Assembly (NCBI GenBank): GCA_002389385.1
Contig: DGOK01000129.1
Span: forward strand, 1-43,078
Length of the DNA stretch: 43,078 nt
Direction of reading: 5' to 3'
From: Rhodospirillaceae bacterium UBA4468
GTDB lineage: Bacteria > Pseudomonadota > Alphaproteobacteria > Rhodospirillales > Casp-alpha2
Shown here: in pieces, positions 8,527-16,944 of the stretch
How positions within the stretch are numbered: position 1 is the first letter of the stretch
How the letters are laid out: each line of letters begins with the position of its first letter
Notes under the pieces: generated by a model
What the model was told of the DNA's origin: nothing
What the model saw: only the letters and a program-made list of their open reading frames with translations
The model's database searches: none
Program-made: the position numbers and the translations under genes

Positions 8527-9221
8527 ATTTCTTTGGCCGCACCAATTGCTGACTTCAACATTTCGAAGTTGAAGTCAGGGCTTTTGGCTGCATCAAGAAT
8601 TTTCGCCTCACGCTTGGCAATCAACTCAACCATCGCAGGGATCTGTTTAACCACGTCTTTAGGGATCATAACTGCACCGTGGCGATCAGCATGCACAATG
8701 TCATCTGTGACAACTGTCAAACCATAGACCGTTGCCTGACAGTCGAAATCAACCAAATGTACCCAAGCGTGGCTTGGGCCAACTTCGCCACCGAGCAAAT
8801 TAAAATCACGGACGCTATCCGTCACATCACGGAACGAGCCGTTCGTAACGCCGCCAACCGCACCCAGACCTTTATGGACGTGCGTCTGAACTTCACCCCA
8901 GAACGCGCCATAGCCTGGCACTGGGTCGATATCTTGAATGACAACAATGGTCGGACCAGGGTTTTGAGAAACATACTCGTAGTAATCCAAACGCATTTTT
9001 GCTGCCACGTCACCACTTGCCGCTGAAGGTTCAGCAGCGCGGATCAATGCTGTTCGCGCATAACCACAGATAGGCGACAGGTCAGGGTCCAATGCCACAA
9101 GCGGCTCAGTTGTATACCCATGACCACGACGTTCCGGCATGATTTCCTCAATCGCGTTACAGATTGTAGGTGTGTCCCACTGGGTCAACCTCTGCAAGTC
9201 ATCTTCGGTAATGTCGCTCAT
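8520..9221 (-). CDS. RraA-family aldolase/decarboxylase-like protein (first paralogue)
   Basis: A 233-residue protein of the RraA/HMG-aldolase superfamily, whose members are either inhibitors of RNase E or metal-dependent class II aldolases and oxaloacetate decarboxylases acting on 4-carboxy-4-hydroxy-2-oxoadipate-type acids. The fold signature GGVTNGSFRD in mid-protein (the Arg-Asp pair is the active site and metal dyad in the aldolases) and DIVHADRHGAVMIP near 185 are present. Its place at the end of a sugar-acid dehydratase/TRAP operon favours an enzyme over RNase regulation. The ribosome site GGAGAG precedes ATG 9221. It differs clearly from the paralogue just upstream, so the two may act on different intermediates. 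Confidence 0.75.
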   Translation of the reverse strand: MSDITEDDLQRLTQWDTPTICNAIEEIMPERRGHGYTTEPLVALDPDLSPICGYARTALIRAAEPSAASGDVAAKMRLDYYEYVSQNPGPTIVVIQDIDPVPGYGAFWGEVQTHVHKGLGAVGGVTNGSFRDVTDSVRDFNLLGGEVGPSHAWVHLVDFDCQATVYGLTVVTDDIVHADRHGAVMIPKDVVKQIPAMVELIAKREAKILDAAKSPDFNFEMLKSAIGAAKEIH

Positions 9222-9267
9222 CTTGTCTCTCCATTAACTTTAAAAATTTAGTCGCTTAATTCGAATA

Positions 9268-9993
9268 TCAGCGTCCATTGTTTTTTCGCCATTCGGCGAA
9301 AGCATCTTTGTTTTCCTGTTTGGTCGACGGGTACAGGCCAATGACACCTTGGCCATCATTTACGCGTTCCGTCACAAAATCTTCGAATGCCGTCATTTCT
9401 GTCGCCTCATGCGCGATGTCATCAGCCAGATGCAGCGGCACCACCACAACACCCTCGCCATCACCAACGATGACGTCACCCGGGAATACAGCAACATCAC
9501 CACAACCGATCGGGCCGTTGAGCTCAATCGCTTGATGTATCGTCAGGTTTGTTGGTGCTGATGGGCGCTGGTGGTACGTTGGAATATCAAGATTTGCGAT
9601 CTCAGGGCTATCACGAAAACCACCGTCTGTGACAACACCCGCAACACCGCGTTTCATCATGCGTGTCACCAGAATAGAGCCTGCAGACGCGGCACGTGCA
9701 TCTTTCCGGCTATCGATAACCATCACGAAACCTTCAGGAATTTCCTCAACACCAACCCGTTGCGGATGCTTCGGGTCTTGGAACACCGATATCGGGTTCA
9801 AGTCTTCGCGCGCAGGGATATAGCGTAAGGTATAAGCTTGCCCGACCATATTTTTAGACTTCTGGCTAAGCGGTAAGACTTCTTGAAGAAACTGGTTGCG
9901 CAGCCCTACTTTGAACAACGCCGTACTAATGGTTGCCGTGCTTGCATTCATCAACTTCTCGCGCGTTGCCGCGCTAAGTTCAGTCTTGCTCAT
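9268..9993 (-). CDS. RraA-family protein (second paralogue)
   Basis: A 241-residue RraA-superfamily protein with GVVTDGGFRDSPEI near 115-128 (Arg-Asp dyad present) and DVIVGDGEGVVVVP near 178-191, the two hallmark segments. It is longer at the C-terminus than RNase E inhibitor RraA (about 160 residues), ending in a charged tail EWRKNNGR. It lies 12 bases downstream of the IlvD/Edd dehydratase. Proteins of this type commonly sit beside pentonate dehydratases, where a role in cleaving or decarboxylating the 2-keto-3-deoxy product is plausible but not shown here. Confidence 0.75.
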   Translation of the reverse strand: MSKTELSAATREKLMNASTATISTALFKVGLRNQFLQEVLPLSQKSKNMVGQAYTLRYIPAREDLNPISVFQDPKHPQRVGVEEIPEGFVMVIDSRKDARAASAGSILVTRMMKRGVAGVVTDGGFRDSPEIANLDIPTYHQRPSAPTNLTIHQAIELNGPIGCGDVAVFPGDVIVGDGEGVVVVPLHLADDIAHEATEMTAFEDFVTERVNDGQGVIGLYPSTKQENKDAFAEWRKNNGR

Positions 9994-10005
9994 GATCGTC
10001 TCCAG

Positions 10006-11745
10006 TTAGTAAATGTCAGGCTCGCCGACAGGGGCACCAAAATCAGTTTCCAAGAAATCGAAATCGCAACCTTCATTCGCTTGCTTGATATGTTTTGAGA
10101 ACATCCAGCCATAGCCACGCTGAAACTTAGGTTCAGGCTGCGTCCAGGCGGCACGTCGTTTCGCAAGTTCTTCTTCGCTTACCAGCATATCGATGGTGCG
10201 ATTAGGAATGTCGAGTTTTACGATATCGCCGGTTTTTAGCAATGCCAGTGGACCACCAATATGTGCTTCAGGTGCAACATGAAGGATACAAGCACCGTAG
10301 CTTGTACCGCTCATCCGGGCATCAGACATACGCAGCATGTCGCGAACGCCTTCTTTAATAAGCTTCTTGGGGATCGGTAGCATACCCCATTCAGGCATGC
10401 CGGGACCACCTTGTGGACCCGCACCGCGGAAAACCAAAACATGGTCAGCCGTTACATCCAAATTCTCATCATCAATGGCTGCTTTGAGCTCTGGGTAGGT
10501 ATCGAATACCAGCGCCGGACCTTCATGATTATTAAAGCGAGGATCACATGCAGACGGCTTAATGACACACCCATCGGGAGCTAAATTACCTTTAAGCAGA
10601 GCTAGAGAACCGTGTTCATAAAGCGGATTATCGAGCGGACGAATGACATCGTCATTGTAAACTTCGGCACCCTTAAGTGCTTCACCCCAAGTCTCCCCTG
10701 AAACCGTCATGGCATCCAAGTTCAGCTTGTCCGTCAGTCTGGACATCAACCCCTTAAGACCGCCCGCGTAAAAGAAATCTTCCATCAAATACGTTGAGCC
10801 ACTTGGCCTTACGTTCGCAATTACCGGTACATGACGAGACGCAGCATCAAGATCTTCCATGCCGAAATCAATGCCGGCACGTTTTGCCATCGCAACCAAA
10901 TGGATCACTGCATTCGTTGAACACCCCATAGACATCGCCACAACAGCTGCATTATCGCACGCTGCACGGGTAATAATCTGATCAGGCGTTTGATCTTCCC
11001 AAACCATATCAACAATACGTCGGCCGCAACCAGCTGCCATACGAATGTGATTTGCATCGGGGGCTGGAATTGAGCTTGTACCCGGCAGACAAAGACCCAA
11101 TGCATCCGCAATGGCCGTCATCGTCGATGCCGTGCCCATTGTCATGCATGTGCCGTGTGAACGCGCAATACCTGCTTCGATATCGCCCCATTCCTCAGTA
11201 GAAATATTACCAGCCCGTCGCTCGTCCCAATACTTCCATGCATCAGAACCGCTACCTAAAGCTTGGCCTTTATAGTTGCCGCGCAGCATTGGCCCCGCAG
11301 GCAGATAAATCATTGGCAACCCAGCGCTAATACCGCCCATAACGAGAGCCGGTGTCGTCTTATCACAGCCCCCCATTAGAACAGCGCCATCGATCGGGTG
11401 AGAGCGAATAAGTTCTTCGACTTCCATCGCCAACATATTGCGGTAAAGCATGGTTGTTGGCTTAACGAATTGCTCGGCCAAAGACATCGCTGGCAGTTCA
11501 ATCGGGAAACCGCCTGCCTGTAAGATACCGCGGCGCACATCGTCAGCACGCTGGCGGAAATGGGCATGGCACGGATTAATGTCTGACCAGGTATTGATGA
11601 TAGCGATCATTGGCTTGCCTTGCCAATCGCTCGGGTCATACCCCATCTGCAATGTCCGGGAGCGATGCCCAAATGCGCGAAGGTCATCTGGAGCATACCA
11701 ACGGCTTGAGCGGAGGTCTTCGTACTTCTTTTTAATTTTTGTCAT
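10006..11745 (-). CDS. IlvD/Edd-family sugar-acid dehydratase (L-arabinonate dehydratase type)
   Basis: A 579-residue dehydratase converting an aldonic acid to a 2-keto-3-deoxy acid using an Fe-S cluster and Mg2+. Cysteines stand at 59 (DINPCH), 127 (GGCDKTTPA) and 200 (HGTCMTMG); these are the three positions I recall as [2Fe-2S] ligands in Rhizobium L-arabinonate dehydratase, so this belongs to the pentonate branch and not to dihydroxyacid dehydratase of isoleucine synthesis. Further signatures are NPCHAHFR, MGCSTNAVIHL and the C-terminal SDARMSGTSYG. It lies 14 bases after the stop of the small membrane protein and is part of the dctP operon. Substrate (arabinonate, xylonate, fuconate or another acid) is not determined. 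Confidence 0.87.
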   Translation of the reverse strand: MTKIKKKYEDLRSSRWYAPDDLRAFGHRSRTLQMGYDPSDWQGKPMIAIINTWSDINPCHAHFRQRADDVRRGILQAGGFPIELPAMSLAEQFVKPTTMLYRNMLAMEVEELIRSHPIDGAVLMGGCDKTTPALVMGGISAGLPMIYLPAGPMLRGNYKGQALGSGSDAWKYWDERRAGNISTEEWGDIEAGIARSHGTCMTMGTASTMTAIADALGLCLPGTSSIPAPDANHIRMAAGCGRRIVDMVWEDQTPDQIITRAACDNAAVVAMSMGCSTNAVIHLVAMAKRAGIDFGMEDLDAASRHVPVIANVRPSGSTYLMEDFFYAGGLKGLMSRLTDKLNLDAMTVSGETWGEALKGAEVYNDDVIRPLDNPLYEHGSLALLKGNLAPDGCVIKPSACDPRFNNHEGPALVFDTYPELKAAIDDENLDVTADHVLVFRGAGPQGGPGMPEWGMLPIPKKLIKEGVRDMLRMSDARMSGTSYGACILHVAPEAHIGGPLALLKTGDIVKLDIPNRTIDMLVSEEELAKRRAAWTQPEPKFQRGYGWMFSKHIKQANEGCDFDFLETDFGAPVGEPDIY

Positions 11746-11759
11746 CGCTCACGTCTATT

Positions 11760-11909
11760 TTAGTGGAAACCATCAGCAACAGCGAACATGAAGGCAATCA
11801 CGGCTATGCCTAACAGTACGCCAACGATTCCAGGAGCCACGCCATAAAAGTTACTATTGGGCATGGTCCCTTCTTCTAGATCGTCATGTAAATTTTGTGG
11901 ATTAGACAT
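11760..11909 (-). CDS. 49-residue single-helix membrane protein between TRAP and dehydratase genes
   Basis: A small gene easily missed by annotation. It starts at ATG 11909 behind a strong ribosome site (AAAGGGAG, about 7 bases upstream) and stops at 11760. The protein has an acidic N-terminal tail (MSNPQNLHDDLEEGTMPNSN), then FYGVAPG and one hydrophobic helix of about 20 residues (GIVGVLLGIAVIAFMFAVAD), ending GFH. It lies 12 bases from the dctQM stop codon and 14 bases before the IlvD/Edd start, so it is clearly within the operon. I do not recognise a family. A role as a small accessory subunit of the TRAP membrane complex is an inference from position alone. Confidence 0.75.
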   Translation of the reverse strand: MSNPQNLHDDLEEGTMPNSNFYGVAPGIVGVLLGIAVIAFMFAVADGFH

Positions 11910-11921
11910 AATATACTCCCT

Positions 11922-13964
11922 TTAACTAAGCGCTTGTGGCATCCACAACGCGATGATTGGGAAGAACAATACCAGCACCATGCCAATGATCTGCAAACCA
12001 ATGAACGGAAGGACGCTGACAAAAATTTCCTGCAAAGTAACATCTTTTGGTGCGACCGATTTTAGCCAGAAACACGCAGGGCCAAAAGGTGGCGACAGGA
12101 AGTAGATTTGAATGTTCATCACGAACAGCACGCCAAACCAGACTGCTGCCCAATCAGGTTGCATCCCAAGTTCAGGGGCTAAATCACGGACAACCGGCGC
12201 AAACACCGGAACCGTGATAAATATAATCGCGATCCATTCCATGAAAGTACCAAGCACCACCAGAATGGCCATCATGATCATGATCGTGCCAAGCGCACTC
12301 AGTCCCGTACCCTTAATCAAATCACGCATAAAGTCTGCGCCACCGATCAAGTTATAAAGACCAACAAAAGCCACAGCGCCAAGGATCAACCAGATGATGG
12401 TACCGACGACAGCCATTGTGTTCGCAAGACAATCTCGGAGCAGCGCATAACTAAACTGAAACCGGACTGCGGCAACAAGGATTGCACCGAAGACACCGAC
12501 AGCAGCCGCTTCAGTGACGCTTGTGATGCCACCGTAAATTGAGCCCATCACACAAACGATCAAAAGGATGCATAAACCAACAGCTAGAATCTGATGCTTA
12601 CCAAGCTTTGATTCATTACCCGTTTTCAGCGCGATCTCGGCAGCAGTTGGTGCCAATGATGGATTGATGTTGCAGCGTATTAAAACGAATGAAACATAGA
12701 AAGTTGCAAGCATCAGGCCAGGAAGGAAACCAGCAGAGAACAAATCTCCGATACCGACGTTTGCGCTCAAGCCATAAACAATCATCACGATTGAAGGCGG
12801 GATAAGGGTTGCCAATGCACCAGCTGCACAGATCAAACCGATTGTTAATTTACGGTCATATCCCAGTCGCAACATTTGTGGCAGCGCAACAAGACCGAGC
12901 ATAACGATCTCGCCACCCATGACGCCTGACATCGCCGCGAGAATAACCGCAACAACTGTTGTTTGAACAGCAACGCCGCCGCGTAATCCACCCGCAAAGA
13001 TAGACATCGCATCGAACAAATCCTGAGCAATACCGGCACGCTCCAAGATTGATGCCATCAAGACAAAGAACGGCACTGCCACCAATGGGTACTTTTCCAA
13101 AAGGTCCATGGCGTTTGTAGACACCAGGTACATGCCTGTGTTGCCGTAAAAGACGAGGGCGCATATCACTGAAATAATCAAGGTGACAATACCGAGCGGC
13201 ATGCCTGTCATCATCAGCGCGAGAAGCGCCATAACAATAACCAACGAGATCGTTCCTATGCCAATCTCTTCCCGGTCGACCCTGAATTGATCAACAAAAT
13301 TAGAACTGGCACCAGCGATGGACTCATCAATGCCAAGCATCATCCCGTCAGCAACATCGTAATGACCAAACATGGAGACTAGGAGTCTCACGCAGATCAA
13401 TGCGAGCGTGGCATAAACGGTGAATTGCAGGAAATTACTACGGAAATGGCGACTTAGATTGACCAGCAATTGAACAAGATAAACAAACAAACCTGTGACG
13501 AGAACGGTCTTGAGCACCATAGGTAACGGCGAATTCCATGCCGTTCCACCGCGCTCAACCAGATCAATACTCTCAAGGGCGCGAATAAGCGTATCTGACA
13601 CCAACATATAAAGTGCAAAAACACCGACCACCATCGCGAATAGATCAAGCCACCAGCGCGTTCGCTCTGTCGCCATCAAATAAAATACGGTAATACCGAT
13701 ATGACGTTTTTGAAGCGTCACAAAGCCAGCAGACAACATCCACGCAGATGCACAAAGCACCATAACGACTTCGAAAACCCACTGCGTAGGTGAATGGAAA
13801 AAGTAACGGGCGACGACTTCCCATAATGTACAAAAAGCCGCAAGCAAATATAGATTGCTAACGGCAAGACCAAGAAATCGACTGAAGTGATCAACTGAGC
13901 TATTAAAAGCAGACCCTTTAGGTGCGCCAACCATTCGCTCGGTAATACCGTCAATACCGTTCAT
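11922..13964 (-). CDS. TRAP transporter fused small and large membrane subunits (DctQM)
   Basis: A 680-residue inner-membrane protein in which DctQ and DctM are one chain. The DctQ part spans about 30-190 (four helices; LWEVVARYFFHSPTQWVFEV and the RHIGITVFY segment are typical). A linker helix region follows, and the DctM part spans about 235-675 with the usual many helices, PLVAVPFFVLMASILERAGIAQDLFD, GGVAVQTTVVAVILAAMSGVMGGEIV and a C-terminal PPFGPACFWLKSVAP segment. TRAP systems use a Na+ gradient to import organic acids bound by the periplasmic DctP protein, encoded 83 bases upstream. GAGGG lies 8 bases before ATG 13964. Fused QM proteins are common, so the fusion itself is not unusual. 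Confidence 0.93.
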   Translation of the reverse strand: MNGIDGITERMVGAPKGSAFNSSVDHFSRFLGLAVSNLYLLAAFCTLWEVVARYFFHSPTQWVFEVVMVLCASAWMLSAGFVTLQKRHIGITVFYLMATERTRWWLDLFAMVVGVFALYMLVSDTLIRALESIDLVERGGTAWNSPLPMVLKTVLVTGLFVYLVQLLVNLSRHFRSNFLQFTVYATLALICVRLLVSMFGHYDVADGMMLGIDESIAGASSNFVDQFRVDREEIGIGTISLVIVMALLALMMTGMPLGIVTLIISVICALVFYGNTGMYLVSTNAMDLLEKYPLVAVPFFVLMASILERAGIAQDLFDAMSIFAGGLRGGVAVQTTVVAVILAAMSGVMGGEIVMLGLVALPQMLRLGYDRKLTIGLICAAGALATLIPPSIVMIVYGLSANVGIGDLFSAGFLPGLMLATFYVSFVLIRCNINPSLAPTAAEIALKTGNESKLGKHQILAVGLCILLIVCVMGSIYGGITSVTEAAAVGVFGAILVAAVRFQFSYALLRDCLANTMAVVGTIIWLILGAVAFVGLYNLIGGADFMRDLIKGTGLSALGTIMIMMAILVVLGTFMEWIAIIFITVPVFAPVVRDLAPELGMQPDWAAVWFGVLFVMNIQIYFLSPPFGPACFWLKSVAPKDVTLQEIFVSVLPFIGLQIIGMVLVLFFPIIALWMPQALS

Positions 13965-14003
13965 TACATCGCCCTCAAAATTTTATAATTAAATACATAC
14001 GTA

Positions 14004-14030
14004 CCGCCACGCCGGGATCCGACGTGGCGG
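14004..14030 (-). promoter_or_regulatory. Intergenic hairpin between dctP and dctQM
   Basis: CCGCCACG (14004-14011) and CGTGGCGG (14023-14030) form a perfect 8-base GC-rich stem with an 11-base loop. It follows the dctP stop codon by 17 bases and has no T-run after it on the minus strand, so it is not a full terminator. Such hairpins often protect the upstream message from 3' decay, which would give more binding protein than membrane subunit. Confidence 0.6.
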
Positions 14031-14047
14031 CTCGTAGAGTCTTTAGA

Positions 14048-15079
14048 TTACTTCAACAGACCCGTTGAACGCATGAACTTGAGGTGCGCATCAAGTGCTT
14101 CTTGAGCGAGAGGAGATTTCGCAGCGAAATCTTCCCAAGCACCAACAGCAATTGCGCGGAACTTGGCACGCTCTTCTGGTGTCCAGTCAATGACTGTAAT
14201 GTCAGTACCTGCACGTTGCTCAGCAGCGATCGCCTGATCTTCTAGATCAGCTTCACGGCGCATAGCGTCATAAGATGCCTGATACCACATTTCGAGGTTT
14301 GTCTGGTCACTTTTGCTCATCTTGTCCCAGACTTTCTTGTTCACAATAAACTGCAGAACAGCCATTGAGTGAATGCCAGGGTAGATTGGGTATTTTGCAA
14401 TCTTATACATGCCACTTGCGTGGTTGTTCACGTGAGCAGATGCATCAGCCGCATCGATAACCTTTTTCTCAAGTGAAGTGTAAACTTCTGAGAATGGCAG
14501 AGAAACTGGTGCAGCACCAACGCGCTTGAACACTTCAGCAGCAAGACCTTCAGGGGAACGAACTTTAACACCTTTAAAGTCGTCGATGCCTCTGATTGGA
14601 ATAGTCGACACGAATGCTTCTTTTGCATATGGACCACAACCGATGACGTGTACTTTACCTTTAGTGTACTTGTCATAGAGTTTTTGCAGGATTTCTTTAC
14701 CACCGCCGTACTGGCAGAAGGTACGAACTTGATCAACAGTATCATAACCAGCAATCAGATCGCCGATAATCGCGAACGCAGGGTCACGACCAGAGAAATA
14801 TGAAACTGCATTCAGGTCACCATCAAGGATGCCGTTAGCAACTGCATCAATTGTCTCACGGTGTGGGACAACAGCTTTAGTTGGCAGCACGTCGATCATG
14901 AGAGAACCACCGGTCATCTCGCCGAGCTTTGGCGCGAACTTGTCTGTCATGAAACGGTGCGCCCAGTCACCAGCTTTAGAACTAGCTTGAACTTTAAGCG
15001 TTTTAGCGTCGGCGGCGTGTGGTGCCGCTGACAATACAAATGCCCCTAGTGACAGGGCAATAATTGACTTTTTTAACAT
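14048..15079 (-). CDS. TRAP transporter periplasmic substrate-binding protein DctP
   Basis: A 343-residue secreted protein. A signal peptide is clear: basic start MLKKS, hydrophobic core IIALSLGAFVLSAAP, likely cleavage near AAPHAADA at about 20-25. The mature part shows the DctP family pattern, including VLPTKAVVPHRETIDAVANGILDG, VRSPEGLAAEVFKRVGAAPVS (the segment holding the Arg that binds the substrate carboxylate) and SEVYTSLEKKVIDAAD. The ribosome site GGGAGG lies 7 bases before ATG 15079. First gene of the minus-strand operon. The ligand is an organic acid of unknown identity, presumably the substrate of the divergent enzymes. Confidence 0.92.
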   Translation of the reverse strand: MLKKSIIALSLGAFVLSAAPHAADAKTLKVQASSKAGDWAHRFMTDKFAPKLGEMTGGSLMIDVLPTKAVVPHRETIDAVANGILDGDLNAVSYFSGRDPAFAIIGDLIAGYDTVDQVRTFCQYGGGKEILQKLYDKYTKGKVHVIGCGPYAKEAFVSTIPIRGIDDFKGVKVRSPEGLAAEVFKRVGAAPVSLPFSEVYTSLEKKVIDAADASAHVNNHASGMYKIAKYPIYPGIHSMAVLQFIVNKKVWDKMSKSDQTNLEMWYQASYDAMRREADLEDQAIAAEQRAGTDITVIDWTPEERAKFRAIAVGAWEDFAAKSPLAQEALDAHLKFMRSTGLLK

Positions 15080-15134
15080 TTGGAGACCTCCCGAAATAAC
15101 TTTTGTAATTTAGTTGAATTTGACTCAACGCTCG

Positions 15135-15166
15135 TTGATATACTAATATATCAATTGAGCCGTCAA
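15135..15166 (-). promoter_or_regulatory. dctP promoter with overlapping GntR-type operator
   Basis: TTGATATA-CTAA-TATATCAA at 15135-15154 is a perfect 8-base inverted repeat. On the minus strand a -35 element TTGACG (plus-strand 15161-15166) is followed after 18 bases by TATATC, which lies inside the palindrome. A protein bound here would cover the dctP -10 region. The divergent gene is a GntR/FadR-type regulator, and the size and symmetry fit the short palindromes this family binds. TTGACTCAA at 15120-15128 is another small palindrome. Binding by this particular regulator is an inference. Confidence 0.65.
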
Positions 15167-15265
15167 GGAATATGTTACTTAACTTACATCAACTGAGAAA
15201 CCAATTAGGGCGTTCAAGTTTATGATGAGTCAACACTTCAAACATCAAAACTGGATACTGTATTA

Positions 15266-15976
15266 ATGCCAGACTCATCTTTTGAACGTGCGCAAGGCGG
15301 AAACCTACTCCGCCGTGAGCCAGGTATTTCAGCCGTTCAACAGGTGTATGAAGACGTCCGCCATCAGATCATTAACCTGACATTAGAGCCTGGCACGACG
15401 ATCTCAAAAAATCAGGTCGCGCAAAAATATGGCATTAGTCCAACGCCTGTTCGAGAAGCCATGCTGCGATTAGGCGAAGAAGGTCTCGTCAATATACTCC
15501 CGCAATCACGGACATCCGTATCACTTATTGATATTCAGCAAGCGCGCGAAATTCACTTTTTGCGATTAAGCGTCGAGGTTGAAGTTGTTCGAGTTCTTGC
15601 GAAATCCATTGAAAAGCCTGGCGTCGACGAGCTTAAAGCTTGGATTCACCGACAGAGCACAGAGCTTAAAGCCGGCGATCAGAGCGCATTTAAATTAGCC
15701 GACAACCATTTTCACGAAGAAATGTTCGAGCAAGCTGGCGTCCAGGGATTGATGCGGCTACTCGATACGCGCCGTGGTCATTACGATCGCATTCGCGGTC
15801 TCTTCCTAATGGTTCAAGTTCGTAGAAAAACTGTAATCAAAGAACACCGGGCGATTGTCGCCGCTCTCGAGAGTGGCGATGAAACTGCCGCCGAAGCCGC
15901 CGTTAGAAAACACCTTGGTAAGTCACTTGCCATTGTTGACGACATCCGAGATCGCTACCCAAGTTATTTTCTTTAA
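15266..15976 (+). CDS. GntR-family transcriptional regulator (FadR/FCD subfamily)
   Basis: A 236-residue DNA-binding protein. The winged helix-turn-helix occupies about 25-90: EPGTTISKNQVAQKYGISPTPVREAMLRLGEEGLV contains the GntR recognition helix (SPTPVREA). An all-helical FCD ligand domain follows (about 95-225) with AREIHFLRLSVEVEVVR, an Asp-x-x-Phe-His pair (DNHFHEEMF) and an EHRAIVAALESGDETAAEAAVRKHL end; the His residues usually hold a metal that binds the carboxylate of the effector. It is divergent from dctP with a 186-base gap holding a palindrome, and it heads the plus-strand enzyme operon. Likely a repressor released by the imported acid or a derivative. Confidence 0.88.
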   Translation: MPDSSFERAQGGNLLRREPGISAVQQVYEDVRHQIINLTLEPGTTISKNQVAQKYGISPTPVREAMLRLGEEGLVNILPQSRTSVSLIDIQQAREIHFLRLSVEVEVVRVLAKSIEKPGVDELKAWIHRQSTELKAGDQSAFKLADNHFHEEMFEQAGVQGLMRLLDTRRGHYDRIRGLFLMVQVRRKTVIKEHRAIVAALESGDETAAEAAVRKHLGKSLAIVDDIRDRYPSYFL

Positions 15977-16012
15977 GCCAAACACTTCGATACATTGCTA
16001 AGGAGCAGCCCT

Positions 16013-16930
16013 ATGACCACGCCTTCACCAGAATCAATCGTCAACGACGAACAACTCGCCGAGTATCAGAGCAAAGGCTTCGTTGTTATTGAGGATATTT
16101 TTTCCGCCGATGACATCAAGGCGATGGACGAGGCGATGGCGGGTCTGGTCGAAAGCGCACGCGATTTAACAGACCACACGGACGTGATTGATCTAGAGCC
16201 TTCACATACACCTGAAAACCCACGTGTCCGCCGCATTAAGGAGCCGTTCCTCAATCATCCAGTTTTCCATGAGATGGCAAAACGTCCAAAGCTCATTGCA
16301 GCGTTAACGCGGTTGATCGGCCCGAACTTGCGAATGCATGGATCAAAAATCAATTTGAAATCAGCAACATTTGGATCACCCGTTGAGTGGCATCAGGATT
16401 GGGCATTCTATCCCCATACCAATGATGATGTGCTTGCGGTTGGTGTCATGCTTGATGCAATGACCGAAGACAATGGCCCTCTCCTTTGCATTCCGGGTTC
16501 TCACAAAGGCCCCACCCATGACCATCATCAGGAAGGCCGGTTTATCGGCGCCGTTGACCCTGACACTTCAGGAATAGATTTTTCGAAGGCTGAAAAGATA
16601 ACCGGTAAAGTGGGTTCATGCAGTTTCCATCATGTCCGGATGATGCACGGTTCTGGACAAAATACATCAGGCAAAGATAGGCGGTTGCTATTGCTACAAG
16701 TTGCCGCAGCCGATGCATGGGATATTCGTGGCATGTCTAGAATCGGTTCATGGGAACAGTTCGAAGCCACAATGATCGCAGGGGATGTGACCAACGAACC
16801 TCGTCTTGTCCCTGCCCCTATCCGCCTTCCCTTCCCCGAGCCTGAGAAAAAAGGTTCGATCTACGAAAGCCAGTCCATGGCTAAAAACAAATTCTTCGGG
16901 GCTCCCCCATCTTCTGACGCAGCTGAATAA
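16013..16930 (+). CDS. Phytanoyl-CoA dioxygenase (PhyH) family Fe(II)/2-oxoglutarate oxygenase
   Basis: A 305-residue non-haem iron oxygenase, expected to hydroxylate an acid or CoA ester using O2 and 2-oxoglutarate. The iron triad is visible: His127 and Asp129 in EWHQDWAF and His212 in RMMHGSGQN, with Arg223/Arg224 (GKDRRLLLLQ) placed to bind the 2-oxoglutarate carboxylate. The GPLLCIPGSHKGP segment is typical of PhyH. ATG 16013 is chosen because AAGGAG at 16000-16005 is 7 bases upstream. It follows the GntR gene by 36 bases and precedes a hydroxyacid dehydrogenase by 14, suggesting that it makes a hydroxy acid oxidised by the next enzymes (inference). Confidence 0.85.
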   Translation: MTTPSPESIVNDEQLAEYQSKGFVVIEDIFSADDIKAMDEAMAGLVESARDLTDHTDVIDLEPSHTPENPRVRRIKEPFLNHPVFHEMAKRPKLIAALTRLIGPNLRMHGSKINLKSATFGSPVEWHQDWAFYPHTNDDVLAVGVMLDAMTEDNGPLLCIPGSHKGPTHDHHQEGRFIGAVDPDTSGIDFSKAEKITGKVGSCSFHHVRMMHGSGQNTSGKDRRLLLLQVAAADAWDIRGMSRIGSWEQFEATMIAGDVTNEPRLVPAPIRLPFPEPEKKGSIYESQSMAKNKFFGAPPSSDAAE

Positions 16931-16944
16931 TAGAAAGTAATAAT

